DNA of 64,000 nt from Musa acuminata AAA Group (GCF_036884655.1 NC_088354.1:16401501-16465500), one strand, 5' to 3'; counted from the first letter of the stretch, positions 1-11,854 are shown. Notes: generated by a model not told the origin, from the sequence alone. Numbers and translations: made by a program.

Positions 1-1120
1 TCATCAAGATCAATAAGATAGAGAAAATTAAATTTTCAAGGAAAAAATATTTTTCTATTTTTAGTTGTTTCAATTCATATGATTTTATTTCATTTATGCC
101 AAATAAAAACATGTATCATGTTTAAAACCGAAAGTGTAAGATTTATTACAACAAAGATCAATAAGGCACTTCCATTATAGTAAAAATCAATAATCCATAA
201 ATCGCAAGATTCATCATGTATAATTTTAAAATTTATTAAGCATGATCATTATGCATGACAATAAAACATGGTTTCAAAATGTTTAATATTTTCATTGCAC
301 AATTTAATCATTATGCATCATCATATTTTCAAATTCGAACATGCACAATTTCAAAACTATATCTTTTATTTTTCATGCATGATACAAATAACTCGATCAT
401 CAATATCGGCATATCATACATGATATTCAAGCATTCATGATAAATCATTTTTGCAACATGATCATAGCTATTCAAATGATAGTATCTAAATGTCAAAATT
501 CTTTACATCCTATCATGCATGATCATTAACTTCTTATTTGAATTTCATGCATTATTTTGTTTCATCACATAAGGAATATCAAGAAGAGTTATTGGGTGAT
601 GAGATAAATATTTCATGAGTACAAGGAATTGCATGAAAATCATATCATGAAAAGATAATAATAGAAGACACATTTTGTTTTGAAAAATCTCCTCTTAAAT
701 AATCAAGAAAAAATCTTAGTAGATCATGATATAGATAAAATTCATTCAAGCATATAAAATTTCTCAATTCATTATGAATCATAAAAAGAATTGTGGTTCC
801 GAAATATCACGATTCATTTAGAAAAATTTTCTCTTTAGTGCACGATAAAAAGAAATATAGCAATGATACCAATCATAATTCATTTGGATAATAGATGCTA
901 AAAAGGAACATTGAGGATACAAGATCTTGATTTTTATAGAGTAAATCTCAAGTTATAAATCTCAAAAAATCAAGATAAAGCTCATTCAAATTAAAATCAT
1001 CAAATCAAAATCATTTTCAAGATATTCATAAAAAGATGATAAAATAGATTCATCAAACCAAGAATTTTCAAGAAAAATACTTTTATCTATTTAGTTATTT
1101 CATATAAGTATGCATTTGTC
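1..1120 (-). other. AT-rich non-coding internal part of element I
   Basis: This stretch is very AT-rich, has stops in all frames and shows no recognisable pol domain. Its wording (repeated atcatgcat, tcaagatcaataagat, atttatgccaaat) closely resembles 28,300-29,700 in element B, so it is probably the same non-coding internal region. Confidence 0.6.
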
Positions 1121-1252
1121 CTTTTTATCTCCGAAGGTGACGTACCCTTCTTCTTTGCTAGTGAGCATAGAGAAATGAGATGGATCTCCAGTCATATGTC
1201 TTGAGCATCCACTATCGAGATACCATCTCTTGCTCCTAGCTTGTGGGTTTGT
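1121..1252 (-). pseudogene. pol: copia protease stub (pol start) of element I
   Basis: Directly after the gag stop and in the same frame, the minus strand encodes the start of pol, including WYLDSGCSRHMTGD. DSG is the aspartic protease active-site triplet, and the region is the segment just before GAG-pre-integrase in Sireviruses. The homology to elements A and C stops after about 45 codons, where AT-rich DNA begins. It is read after a single UAG at 1,253-1,255. The likely cause is an internal deletion of pol. Confidence 0.75.
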
Positions 1253-2806
1253 CTACAAAAGAGGATGATTTTTAGGTACCCATTTGATTTTGGGTGCCTC
1301 AAAAATTGACCCACTAACCTTGTTATTTATTTTTGAATCCTTTATAGTTCCTTTAGGAACCCATATTAATTTTTGTGAACTAATTTTCCTAAATGGACAT
1401 TTGTAGGCAATATGTCCGGATTTGCAACAGAAGTTGCATTTCATATAAGAGGAAACATGTAATGTAGGTCCTTTTATGAAAGTGGTAGGATTTTGATGTA
1501 ATCCTTTTACAAATCCAATTCCATTTCTATTTGCGATGTGACCCTTGTGTGCAAGGATCATATCTAATCCTTTGCTACCAACCTTAAACTTGTTTAAGGT
1601 TTCCTTAAGAAGCAAATTTTCATTTTTTATAGCTTCTAAATGCTCACACTTAGAGCATGGAGGAGTTTGAAGACTATCAAACTTATCTTGTAGCAAAGCA
1701 TGCTCTTTCTTTAAGATACTTAACTTCTTGCTAATAGTTCTACATTCATCAAATAATTCATGAAAAGCGATAGAGAGTTCTTCAAGAGATAAATCTTCAT
1801 TAAATAAATCACATACCTCTTCTCCTAAAGCCATTAGCGCGTAATGAGCAACTTGCTCGGTGTTGGACTCCTCTTTTTCGGAGGCGCTTGAATCATCCCA
1901 CGTTGCCTTGAGCGTCTTCTTCTTTGATGTTCTCTTTTTGGCTTGAGGACAATCGTTCTTGTAGTGTCCCGATTTTTTGCATTCATAGCAGATCACTTGG
2001 TCCTTCTTTTGTTCAAATTTGTTTTTAAATTTGTTCTCTCTTAAGTATTTCTTAAATTTTTGAGTCAAAAGTGCAATGTCATTGTCACTGTCCTCATCAC
2101 TTGATGTTCCTTTCAAGTGGTCTTCTTGTGATTTGAGTGCCATATCCTTCCTGTTCTTTGGAAGGGGGTTCTCGAGCTCGTCGTGAGCTTGACATGTCAT
2201 TTCGTAGGTCATTAGAGACCCAATGAGTTCTTCAAGAGGGAATGCTTTAAGGTCTTTGGCCTCTTGAATGGCCGTAACTTTTGGATCCCAACTTTTAGGG
2301 AGGGATCTTAAGATTTTAGTTACTAGTTCAAAGTTAGTAAAATCTTTACCAAGAGCTTTGAGTCCATTGATGACATCCGTAAACCGGGTGTACATGTCTC
2401 CGATGGACTCACTTGGTTTCATTCGGAAAAGTTCATAAGAGTGCACAAGGATGTTGATTTTGGACTCTTTCACTCGGCTAGTGCCTTCATGAGTGACCTC
2501 AAGAGTTCTCCAAATATCAAAAGCCGAATCACACATTGAAACACGATTAAATTCGTTTTTGTCTAATGCACAAAACAAGGCATTCATAGCCTTTGCATTT
2601 AAAGCAAAAACCTTCTTCTCCGATTCATTCCATTCACTCATCGGAAGAGAAGATTTTTGAAATCCATTCTCAATAATAGACCAAAGCTCAAAGTCCATAG
2701 AAATGAGGAAGATCCTCATGCGAGTCTTCCAATATGTGTAATCCGACGCATTAAACAAAGGTGGTCGTGCAATAGAATGGCCCTCTTGCATGCCGGAGTA
2801 AGCCAT
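1253..2806 (-). CDS. gag: Sirevirus Gag polyprotein, intact, 517 aa
   Basis: This is an uninterrupted 517-residue Gag, the structural protein that forms the cytoplasmic virus-like particle and packages element RNA. The N-terminus begins MAYSGMQEGHSI and carries the YWKTRM motif (about residues 25-30) of the copia gag N-terminal domain. The UBN2-type core spans about 50-240. A CCHC zinc knuckle, CYECKKSGHYKNDC, lies at 273-286. A charged helical, coiled-coil-like part spans 350-410, and a second knuckle, CNFCCKSGHIAYKC, lies at 457-470. The start is the first ATG after the primer site and matches the starts in A and F. The frame ends at a UAG (1,253-1,255) followed in frame by the protease start, so Gag-Pol would need stop readthrough. 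It is the only undamaged gag in the window, suggesting recent activity or use by pol-less relatives. Confidence 0.9.
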   Translation of the reverse strand: MAYSGMQEGHSIARPPLFNASDYTYWKTRMRIFLISMDFELWSIIENGFQKSSLPMSEWNESEKKVFALNAKAMNALFCALDKNEFNRVSMCDSAFDIWRTLEVTHEGTSRVKESKINILVHSYELFRMKPSESIGDMYTRFTDVINGLKALGKDFTNFELVTKILRSLPKSWDPKVTAIQEAKDLKAFPLEELIGSLMTYEMTCQAHDELENPLPKNRKDMALKSQEDHLKGTSSDEDSDNDIALLTQKFKKYLRENKFKNKFEQKKDQVICYECKKSGHYKNDCPQAKKRTSKKKTLKATWDDSSASEKEESNTEQVAHYALMALGEEVCDLFNEDLSLEELSIAFHELFDECRTISKKLSILKKEHALLQDKFDSLQTPPCSKCEHLEAIKNENLLLKETLNKFKVGSKGLDMILAHKGHIANRNGIGFVKGLHQNPTTFIKGPTLHVSSYMKCNFCCKSGHIAYKCPFRKISSQKLIWVPKGTIKDSKINNKVSGSIFEAPKIKWVPKNHPLL

Positions 2807-2858
2807 CTCTCTTGGGTATTAAACCAAATATGAGAGATACCCTCGCTCTGATACCACT

Positions 2859-4435
2859 TGTTAGGATCGGAGCGGCACTAAGAGGGGGGGGTGAATTAGT
2901 GCAGCGGATTAAAACTTCGATTTTAACAAAATCTTTCGTACGTTAAGAACGAAACTTGAGAAATTTAACTTGAAGGCGTATTCTTAAAATTGTGCAGCAA
3001 GAGTAATAAGGAACTAAAGCAGTAAGAAGATTTGCAGTAATGTAAATAATAATAAAAAGCAAACCAGAGATTACGCCGATTTTTAGAGTGGTTCGGTCAA
3101 ATGACCTACTCCACTTGCGAGGCCCCTCTTCGATGAGGCTCCCACCTTCCACTAGCAAGTCTCTTGAAATGGAAGGGTAAACACCCCTCTTACAACCTTT
3201 TACAAGCAGCTCAACCTCTTACAAATTTTCAATAAGAAAGGAGGAGGAGAACTCTCTAGCAAATTGAAAACAAGACTTGCTAAGACTTTCTAAGACTTTT
3301 CTCTCAATCAAAATGCTTCTCAAAAGTTGTAACCTCAGCTGAGATTAGAGGGGTATTTATAGGCCTCAAGAGGATTCAAATTTTGGGCTCCAAAATTTGA
3401 ATTTTCTTAGGGTTTCCGGTGCTGGAGGTGCCACCGCCCAACCAGGCGGTGCCACCGCCCAGCGCTCGGGTGCTGGGCGGTGCCACCGCCCAGCCAGGAG
3501 GTGTCACCGCCCAGCACTCGGGTGCTGGGCGGTGCCACCGCCCAGCTAGGCGGTGCCACCGCCTACAGTGTTTTCAGCCCAACTACAGTGTTTTCAGCCA
3601 CTAGTTGGGCTTCAATCTTGGCTCTCTAGTTCGCTGGTTTAGCTTAATTTTTAGCCTAAACCAACTCTGACTTTGGGCCCAGTTGGCCCCTAACCAGGAT
3701 ATAGGATTATCTCTTAATCCTAATCCTAATTACAAGTAGACTACATAACCAAAACACATCCTAAGCAAATTTTCAACCGCGAACGTCGAGTCTTGTTCCG
3801 GCGAGCTTTCCGACGAACTTCTTCCGACGGACTCCCTGCAAGCTCCCAATCTTTGTGATGACTTTTAACGAGTAGCCGAGCCTTCTCGGTGATCTCCGCG
3901 AACCTCCGACGATTTCTTCGGCGAACTTCCGACACGTTCCCGATTTCTTCTCGGATGGTTCCGGCAGCATCTCCGATGATTCTTCGGTCTCTTAAACGTC
4001 CATCGAGCTCGACTCCGGTATCCTTGCTTTATGTTTTCTGGTTATCGTAGTTAATCCTGCACACACAAGCAAACACTCTACTCCGATCTAGACAATTATT
4101 ATTATGCAAATTGACATTCTGTTGCCCGACACGTCATTGGTTGGCGCTTCGTCCGATTCTTCGGTGCATCATCCTCTCTTGCGGCTTGTTGCCCAATCGG
4201 CGGTTGACCTCCGCAACCCCGATATCCTTGGCGCAATTTCGCTCTCCTTGGCCCGATGCCCGATGCCCGAAGCCTTCTGCCATCCAATATCCTGACGTGA
4301 TCTCCTCCGACGCAACGTCAATTCCTCCTGCGTTAATTGTCTAATCCTGATCGAGTAGACCTGTATCACTCAAAATACAGTTAAACATCTAAACACAATC
4401 AATTAGTTTTCATCATCAAAATCTGAGATTCAACA
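2859..4435 (-). repeat. 5' LTR of element I
   Basis: The repeat is bounded by TGTTAGG on the left and GATTCAACA on the right as printed, i.e. TGTTGAATC...CCTAACA in sense. It contains a poly-G/C run (2,883-2,891), the palindromic GGCGGTGCCACCGCC tract (3,428-3,565) and a TATA box in sense orientation (complement of 3,350-3,361, TATAAATACCCC). Sense order is palindrome tract, TATA, transcribed R/U5, poly-C, primer site. Open frames of 60-77 codons inside it are chance. Confidence 0.9.
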
Positions 4436-4888
4436 CAAAGAAAGTTCAAATAAGGTGTGTAGATTACTTAGGTTCATTTATAGACTAAAGCTAACTTCCC
4501 AAAGTTGAAACATAAGATTTAATGAGGTGATCATATTTTATGACTTCGTTAAGAACGAAGATGAGCCTTGTGTGTACATGAAGATAAGTGGGAATGCTAT
4601 CACCTTTTTTGAATTATATGTGGATGACATCCTAATCATTGGGAATTATATAGGAATGCTCTCCATAATAAAGGCTTGATTATCTAGACATTTCTCCATG
4701 AAGGACTTAAGGGAAGCATCCTATATCTTGGGGATTCGGATCTATAGAGATAAATCCAAGAGGATGCTTGGGTTGTCTCAATCCAGGTACATAGACATCA
4801 TTGTCAAAAGGTTTGATATAAAAATTTTTATGAGAGGTCTTATACCGATGAGACATGGGATATTGCTTTCTAGGAAAGGGTAGACTAT
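4436..4888 (+). pseudogene. pol: copia reverse transcriptase remnant L
   Basis: Plus-strand reading gives a degraded Ty1/copia reverse transcriptase: YDFVKNEDEPC at about 4,540, then the catalytic ELYVDDILIIGN (4,612-4,647), then the MKDLREASYILGIRIYRD region (from 4,698) and LGLSQSRYID. Stops and a frameshift break it. It belongs to the same non-Sirevirus copia lineage as element J. It is cut on the left by element I and on the right by the LTR of J, so both inserted into or truncated it. Confidence 0.75.
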
Positions 4889-6559
4889 TGGAAAATCTGA
4901 GGCGACATTATATGCACAACGGAAGAACAGAAACAAAATCCTAGAATTTCTCACAAAAAATAAGGTTTTATCGTTATGCAAAAATTGGTGCATAAAAACA
5001 TACAAAACTGAAAAACTACGCGAACAAGGGAGATTATATTATATAGGTAGATCGTATGTCCCTAAATTCCTATAGATTTATGGGAGAGGATGAAGGGGGT
5101 CAACTATCCTCCTCTCTTGTGGTGATCCACATGGTAGGAGTTGCAAAGATGCTCTTTAAATCACTATACAATCATCCTTGTTGTGCGCACAACGCAATAA
5201 AAAAAGGGGCTGCCCATTCTTGTTGTCCACACACCCTAAATTGGGGCTATAGGTTGAGGAGGAGAGGGAGAGAGGAGAATAAGAGGTGGTAGCCAAAAAG
5301 AACCTAGCCCATGGCCCTTTGGTTTCCTCCTATTTATAGAGGCCCCTTGTCAACTTAACCTTAATTGGGTACTAGATCTCTATCCACTACCTAAGCCTCT
5401 TAGATTAGTGGGTCTCTACCCAATAATCTCTCATTGGCTCTTATTAGATCTTATCTATAGGATCCAATAATTCAGGAGCTTATTGGATATCCAATAAGAT
5501 ATGGGCTCTAACGGATATCTCATATCCGAACATCTACTCATCGCAACACCTACCATATGTGTGTGACTCTCTAGGCCTAATATCGAGCTGGCAGTGAGTC
5601 ATACTTATTAGAACTTATTCTAGCTCTATGAATCATTATCTCCATAATAATTCACTCAACTCATCGACTATGGACATATTAGGCCACTACGCTGTAGTCC
5701 CCAGATGATATAGGGGAATCCAATCCATTGGACCTATCCATCCTTAGTTACTATGTATCTATAGTTTTTCATCCATCTAATATCCCAGAGATCGTATATT
5801 GGGTATCGTGTTATCAAGCTTATATGGTTTCTACTCGAGTCTTGCTCTAATTGGATTCTCCTAGAGAACTCTTTCTCTCTCAATCTGAATGACCCTAGTT
5901 GTGGATTTGCCTGAGCAAGAGTACATGAGATGTTCCTCTCATGATAGTGAGAGTATATGATCCTCTATCGATGCTCAATGGCCCTTGTAAGGTTGATTGC
6001 CACTCCCGATAACCGGTTGTGCTAGATTTGAAACTTCCAAATATATAAGTCTAGTATCAAAGAGTGGAGTACTCATATTGAATATCCTTGGTATCTCAAG
6101 TCTAAGGATTAGATATATGATTGGGATGACAGAATCGTTGTCTGACAATGAAGCATCATCAATCATCCAGCATTCTATAAGTAGATCAATTAGTTAACTC
6201 ATTCTTCAATGATCATCTGCACTATGTCCCTAATGTCCCCACATGAACAGCTATGAGACTGACCACCTCCATCATATCAATGAGTACATTAGTTGGTCCG
6301 GTTATCTCGATGTCCCTCTCGAGTAACCTATGACTGAGATTCTTTAGGGTTTGTGTTTAAAGGCAAATCAATCTCATTATCATGATCTCATCATGATCTG
6401 ATTCCCATTGCATAGATATATGGACATCACAATATATATATGTAACAAGCAATATAAAGTAATAAAATACCAAACAATATAATAAATAAAAAGAGTATAT
6501 ATCATGTCACACGTGCCATCACTCGCGTGATTGGCTTGCAAGACACCTATGACTAGTAA
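4889..6559 (-). repeat. 3' LTR of copia element J (minus strand)
   Basis: This stretch is the inverted counterpart of the LTR at 8,267-9,883. For example the block at 6,270-6,360 and the ctcatgtgggg/ccccacatgaac words recur there in reverse complement. The inner edge abuts ctcccacttg, the complement of a polypurine tract (caagtgggag). The left edge is fixed only to within a few bases by comparison with the end of the K LTR. Short frames such as 5,056-5,292 are not genes. Confidence 0.75.
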
Positions 6560-6560
6560 T

Positions 6561-7407
6561 CTCCCACTTGACCTAAAGCCAATCAACTATGTGTCAGATC
6601 CCATCAGACTCTTGTGACGCTCAAAGACAATCTGAGACAATGACTTTGTTAGTGGATCTGCGATGTTATCTTCGGATAAAACTCTTTCCACTACTATATC
6701 TCCTCGGGCTACGCTCTCTCTGATCAGGTGGAACCTCCTCAGAACATGCTTAGACTTCTGATGAGACCTAGGTTCCTTCACTTAAGCAATCGCCCTATTG
6801 TTATCGTAATATAAAGGAATCAACTCCTTGCTGCCTGACATGACTCCTAGATATGTGATGAACTTCTTCATCCAAACTCCCTCCTTTGCTATCTCTACTG
6901 CAGATATGTACTCTATCTCTATGGTCAAGTCAATAATTGTATCCTGCTTGGAACTCTTCCAGCATACTGCTCCTTCATTCAGGGTGAACACATACCCCGA
7001 ATTAGACTTGCTATTATCGACATCTGATTAGAAAATCGAGTATGTGTAGCCCTCAATCTTGAGGCTACTACCTCCATATACTAGTAAAAGATTCTTAGTC
7101 CTTCTTAAGTACTTAAGGATACACTTTATTGCTTTCTAATGCTCTAAGTCTGGATTCGCTTGATACCTACTCGTGACACTCAGAGCATTCGCTATATTAG
7201 ACCTAGTACATAGCATAACATACATGATAGACCCTAGCACTATGGCATAGGGTATCCTATCTAAGTCTGTCCTTTCTTTAGGAGTCTTTAGGGACATACT
7301 CCTAGGAAGTGATATCTTATGTCTCATCGGTATGAGACCTCTTTAGAAATTTTCTATGCCAAATCTTTTAAAAATGGTGTCTATATACCTGGACTGGGAC
7401 AAGTCAA

Positions 7408-7453
<46 letters not shown>

Positions 7454-8266
7454 GAATCTCCAAGATATAGGATGCTTTCTCTAAGTCCTTCATGGAGAGA
7501 TATCTAGATAGCCAAGTCTTTACTATGGAGAGCATTCCTACATCATTTCTAATTATTAGGATGTCATCCACATATAGCATCGAGAAGGTGATAGCACTCT
7601 CACTTATCTTCCTGTACATACAAGGCTCATCTTCATTCTTAACGAAGTCATAAGATTTGATCACCTCATTAAATCTTATGTTTCAATTTTGGAAAGCTTG
7701 CTTTAATCCATAAATGGACCTAAATAATCTGTACATCTTATCTAGACTTTCTTTAGACACAAATTCCTCAGATTGTATCATATACACCTCCTCCTCGAGA
7801 TTGCCATTGAGGAACATGGTTTTCACATCCATCTGCTAGATCTCATAATCATTGTGTATTACAATAGCTAACAAAATTCAGATAGATTTTAGCATAGTTA
7901 CGGGTGAGAATATTTCGTCATAGTCAGCACCTTGCCTTTGACGATATATTCTTTAGCCACTAGCCTTACTTTATAGGTATTTACCTTTTCATCTACTCCG
8001 ATCTTCTTCTTGAAGATCCACTTGCAAACGATGGGTATAATACCCTCGGGTGCATCAACTAGGTTCCAAACCTTGTTGGCGTATATGAAATCCATCTTAG
8101 AATTCATGACTTATTGCTATTTCCCGGAATCTATACTCGCAATAGCCTCTTTATAGGTCTAAGGATCATTATTCTCAATATCCTCTCCTCTTATATATCA
8201 CACATATCTATTAGAAGGATGGGGAACTAAATCGGACCTATATAAAGTCAGAACATGTGTGCTAGG
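6561..8266 (-). pseudogene. pol: copia reverse transcriptase / RNase H of element J, degraded
   Basis: On the minus strand, from right to left, broken frames encode copia reverse transcriptase and RNase H. 8,107-7,898 carries the RT N-terminal WNLVDAPEGIIPIVCKWIFKKK. 7,664-7,404 carries the active-site MLYVDDILII. 7,327-7,136 carries the TDLDRIPYAIVLGSIMYVM region. 6,991-6,782 and 6,781-6,587 carry RNase H and end in the ADPLTKSLSQ motif. Multiple stops and a TA microsatellite in the RT frame make it non-functional. The 5' part of J (gag, integrase, 5' LTR) is missing where LTR K begins. Confidence 0.8.
7410..7451. repeat. (TA)n microsatellite inside RT of J
   Basis: There are about 21 consecutive TA units. 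They fall in the RT frame just after the SYILEIQIY motif and so replace coding sequence with a Tyr-Ile repeat. Confidence 0.95.
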
Positions 8267-9883
8267 TGCTAGTCATAGGTGCCTTGCAAGCCAATCATGC
8301 CAGTGATGGCACATGTGACATAACATACAGTCTTTTTACTTACTATTATTATAATATTTTCTCACTTTATATTGCTTGTTGCATGTATATATTGTAATGT
8401 CCATGGATTTGTGCAATGGGAATTGGATCGTGATGAGAACACGATAACGAGACTGATTCACCTTTAAACACAAACCCTAAATAATCTTGGTCATAAGTTA
8501 CTCAAGAGGGTCATCGAGATAACCGGACAGACTGGTGTATTGTATACCGATCCATATGATGGAAGTGGTTGGTCTCATAGTTGCTCATGTGGGGACACTA
8601 GGGATATAATTGAGGTGCTCATTGAAGAATGAGTTTACTGATTGATCCGTTCATAGAATACTATATGGTTGATGATGCCTCATTGTTAGACAATAATTTT
8701 GTCATCCCAATGGTGCATCTGGTGCTTAGACTTGAGACACCAAGGATGTCCTATTTGAGTACTCCACTCTTTAATACTGGACTTATAGTCTTGAAAGTTC
8801 TAAATATAGTACAATCGGTCATCAGGAGTGGTAACCAACCGTAAGAGGGCTATTGAGTATCGATAGAGGATCATCTGCTCTTGATGTCATGTGAGAAATA
8901 TCTCATGTATTCTTGCTTGGGCAAATATGATCATTTAGATTGAGAGAGAAAGTGTTCTCTGGAAGAATCTGATTTGAACGAGACTCGAGTAGAAACTGTA
9001 TGGGCCTGACAACACCATGCCCGGTATATAGTCTCTGAGATATTAGATGGATAAAGGACTATAGATACATAGAAATTAAAGATAAATAGGTCCAACAGAT
9101 TTGATTCCCTTATATCATCTGGGGACTATAAAGTAGTGGCCTAATACATCCATAGTCAATGAGTCAAGTGAATTATTATGGAGATAATAATTCACTAAAC
9201 TAGAGAGAGTTCTGATAGGTATTACTTATGACCAACACGATATTGGGCCTAGAGGGTCACACACATATGATAAGTATTGCGATAAGTAGAGGTTCGAATA
9301 TGAGATATCCGTTGGAGCCTTTAGCTTATTGGATATCCAATAAGCCCTTGTATTATTGGATCCTTTGGATGAGATGAGATCTAATAAGAGTCAATATGAG
9401 ATTATTGGGTAGAGACATACTAATCTAAGAGGCTCAGATAATTAGATGGAGATCTAGAACCCAATATGAAAGGGTCTATTAGGGTTAAGTTCATAAGGGG
9501 CCTCTATAAATAGGAGGGAACCAAAATGGCCATGGGTTAAGGCCTTTTTGGTTGCTATCTCCTATTCTCCTCTCCCTTTCACCTCCTTAGCCAATAGGTG
9601 TGAAGATTTGAGTAGCGATTTGAGGAGTGTCTTTGCAGCCCCTGCCATATGGATCACCACTAGAGAGGAGGACAGTTGACCTCCTCCATCCTCTCACATA
9701 AATATGCAGAATTTTAGTGATATACGATCTCCCTAAGTAACACAACTATCTCACACATGGTTTTTAGTTTAGCAAGTTTTTGTGCGCCAATTTTCACATG
9801 ACAATGAAAACCTTTTGGGAAATCTATGATTTTTGTTTTTTGTTCTTCCGTTGTGCATGTGATGTCACCCCTAGATTTCCCGA
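8267..9883 (+). repeat. 5' LTR of copia element K
   Basis: The LTR starts TGCTAGTCATAGG and ends near ctagatttccc. It is followed by a primer binding site TAGTATCAGAGC (9,887-9,898), one base off the complement of the initiator tRNA-Met 3' end. It is the reverse-complement partner of the J LTR and is partly repeated at 11,855-12,512. It inserted next to or inside the RT of J. Confidence 0.75.
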
Positions 9884-11854
9884 TAGTAGTATCAGAGCTA
9901 GGTTATTCATGTGAAAGATTGGTTTTGAATTGCATGTGTTGTGTTTCAAAGAGGCTTTTGATGTTAAAATTTTTGACACAACAATGTGAAAGGGCAACAA
10001 CTATTACGGCCCTTGCTGCCCTCGTAGATGGTAGCCTTGGTTACCCTGCGTGCAAGGGGCTGGCAACCAACGGGCTACTACTGGCAGCCTGCTTGTAGTA
10101 GGCACCATATATGGGTTGAGCGCCTGTAGGGAGGTCGCCTACAGCGACGGCCACCATGGCGACACCCGTAGGCAAGGCCGCCTATAATGGCAGCCATGTG
10201 CAATTGCAGACGTTGGGCTCTCAAGCGAGTCATTGCAGGTGGCGCTCCCTCGCAGTAGCGCTTGCTCGCTGTGGCGGCACCACTCACGGGCAAGCCCCTA
10301 TAGGCAATGCTCACCAACAATAGCACTTGCCCGTTGGGGCGGCTTTTTTGGCTTTCCTATGGGGGGCGGTGCCCGCCCACTACGGCGGCGCCGCTAGTGG
10401 GGTGGCGACGGCCACAATATAGTGAACATAAGGAAGGAATTAGGGTTTTTCTGGGCAAAATATAATTTTGCCCCTCGAAATTTTAGAAATTATGAGGTTT
10501 GTCCCTTTTATCTAAATTACCTAAATACCCCTCATAATTTAAAAAATTCCCTATATATCCTGAATTTCAGAAAGATATTAGTTCATTAAAAGGTTTAATT
10601 AACTATTATTATTTATCGAGTAGTTCTATATAATGATATGTACATGTAATGTATGATGTGGACGAATGATCATGGACCGTGTAATATGATGAATGTGTGT
10701 GATATGATCATTATTATTATTATTAAGGCCTATGAGTCTCTATTTTTTTCATTTATTATCGAGCTTGTATGCTTGTGATTATGTTATAATTATATAAGGA
10801 GATGCAACGGGAGCGTGGAGGCGATAACGGGACCCACGAGGTCGAGATAGACGATCGCAATGTATAGAGATGTGCTGAGATGCCAACAGAACCAACGAGG
10901 ATAAGATGGATGATCACAAGGCATGGAGATATACCGATGCACACAAAGATCATGATGTAAGTGATTTGGCCTTTTGGCTCGAGCCTGATCACATTAGACT
11001 ATGGTCTATGATCATCTTGTGTGATTGCTCATGTGATATATGATTGCTTGTACACCTACTAGATATGTATATATATTTGCATGCAATGTAGATATATATT
11101 AAATATGTATGTGTGATATGTCATAGGAGACCAAATCAAAAATCCTCTCACTCGATAATATTAAGTTAATAAACATGAGGCAATTAGATTGACCCATGTG
11201 GCCTTAAATCGTTATAGGAAGAAATCAGTTCCCAATGTAGGTTGAGTTGGTCGAGTCCCTTGAGGCACACCTAAATCGCGATTTGATATCTTGCCTACGA
11301 CATAGAGATATCACCGATAACCTAAGGATATGGTATGCTTGGCCGAGTCTCTCGAGGACATATCATCGAAACAAACTCATCTTATAACGATGGTGATGAG
11401 TTAACTAGACTTCATGATTGGTCGAGTCCCTCGAGGCCATGATGGTTCGAAGGCCGAACAAGATGGGAATCACAAGGAGTTATGATCGTCAATAGTTGCT
11501 TACCTTTTTAGGCTTAGTATGACTGGTTAAGTCCCTCAAGGTTACACTAAGGTGTTGATTGGATCCCGATCCCCACTAGAAGGTTTTTGGTAACTTTTGT
11601 TTCGTGTGCTGAGGGTGTCGCTTGACTCACTAGAAAAATAGTGGGAGCATGTCAAGATATCTTGATTATTTATTTTTTACAAAATTTGTATGTTATTTGT
11701 TTACGCTATATCTCCTATTTATTAGAAATATATCACTTTCAAATCCTTTACATGACATATTTGATGTCAACCGCCTCATTAGTCTAAATTATATAGATTA
11801 GCTTTGTAACCTAAGAATTATTCTTATGGTGGAGAAGATCGTATACGTCCTTGT
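9884..11854 (+). mobile_element. internal region of K, no gag-pol recognised (non-autonomous)
   Basis: This is about 2 kb between the K LTR and the partial LTR copy. 9,990-10,430 is GC-rich with short repeated ggcagcc/gccgcc words. 10,440-11,850 is AT-richer and non-coding. No gag, protease or RT motif is visible on either strand, so K looks like a large non-autonomous (LARD-like) derivative of the J lineage. Four related hairpin-like motifs lie at 11,249-11,542 (see findings). Confidence 0.5.

Larger units (their letters stand above)
1..4435 (-). mobile_element. Sirevirus (Ty1/copia) element I, partial, minus strand
   Basis: The element runs off the left edge of the window. Read on the minus strand it has a 5' LTR (2,859-4,435), a primer binding site (complement of 2,845-2,856) that matches the 3' end of initiator tRNA-Met over 12 bases, an intact gag (2,806-1,253), a short protease stub, and then AT-rich non-coding DNA where the rest of pol should be. 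The LTR is the same subfamily as those of B (both start GTTAGGATCGGAGCGGCAC on the plus strand). The 5 bases after the LTR are CAAAG, but the partner target-site copy would lie outside the window. Integrase and reverse transcriptase may be deleted or may lie further left; the part seen looks like the pol-less B and E. Confidence 0.85.

Noticed and set aside
3419..3604. CRISPR-like look of regularly repeated GGTGCCACCGCCCAG
   Set aside because: Repeats are adjacent palindromes in LTR promoters with no unique spacers; the organism is a plant.
10078..10326. Minus-strand 82-codon frame in K
   Set aside because: GC-rich repetitive words, no domain, and not open in a related copy.
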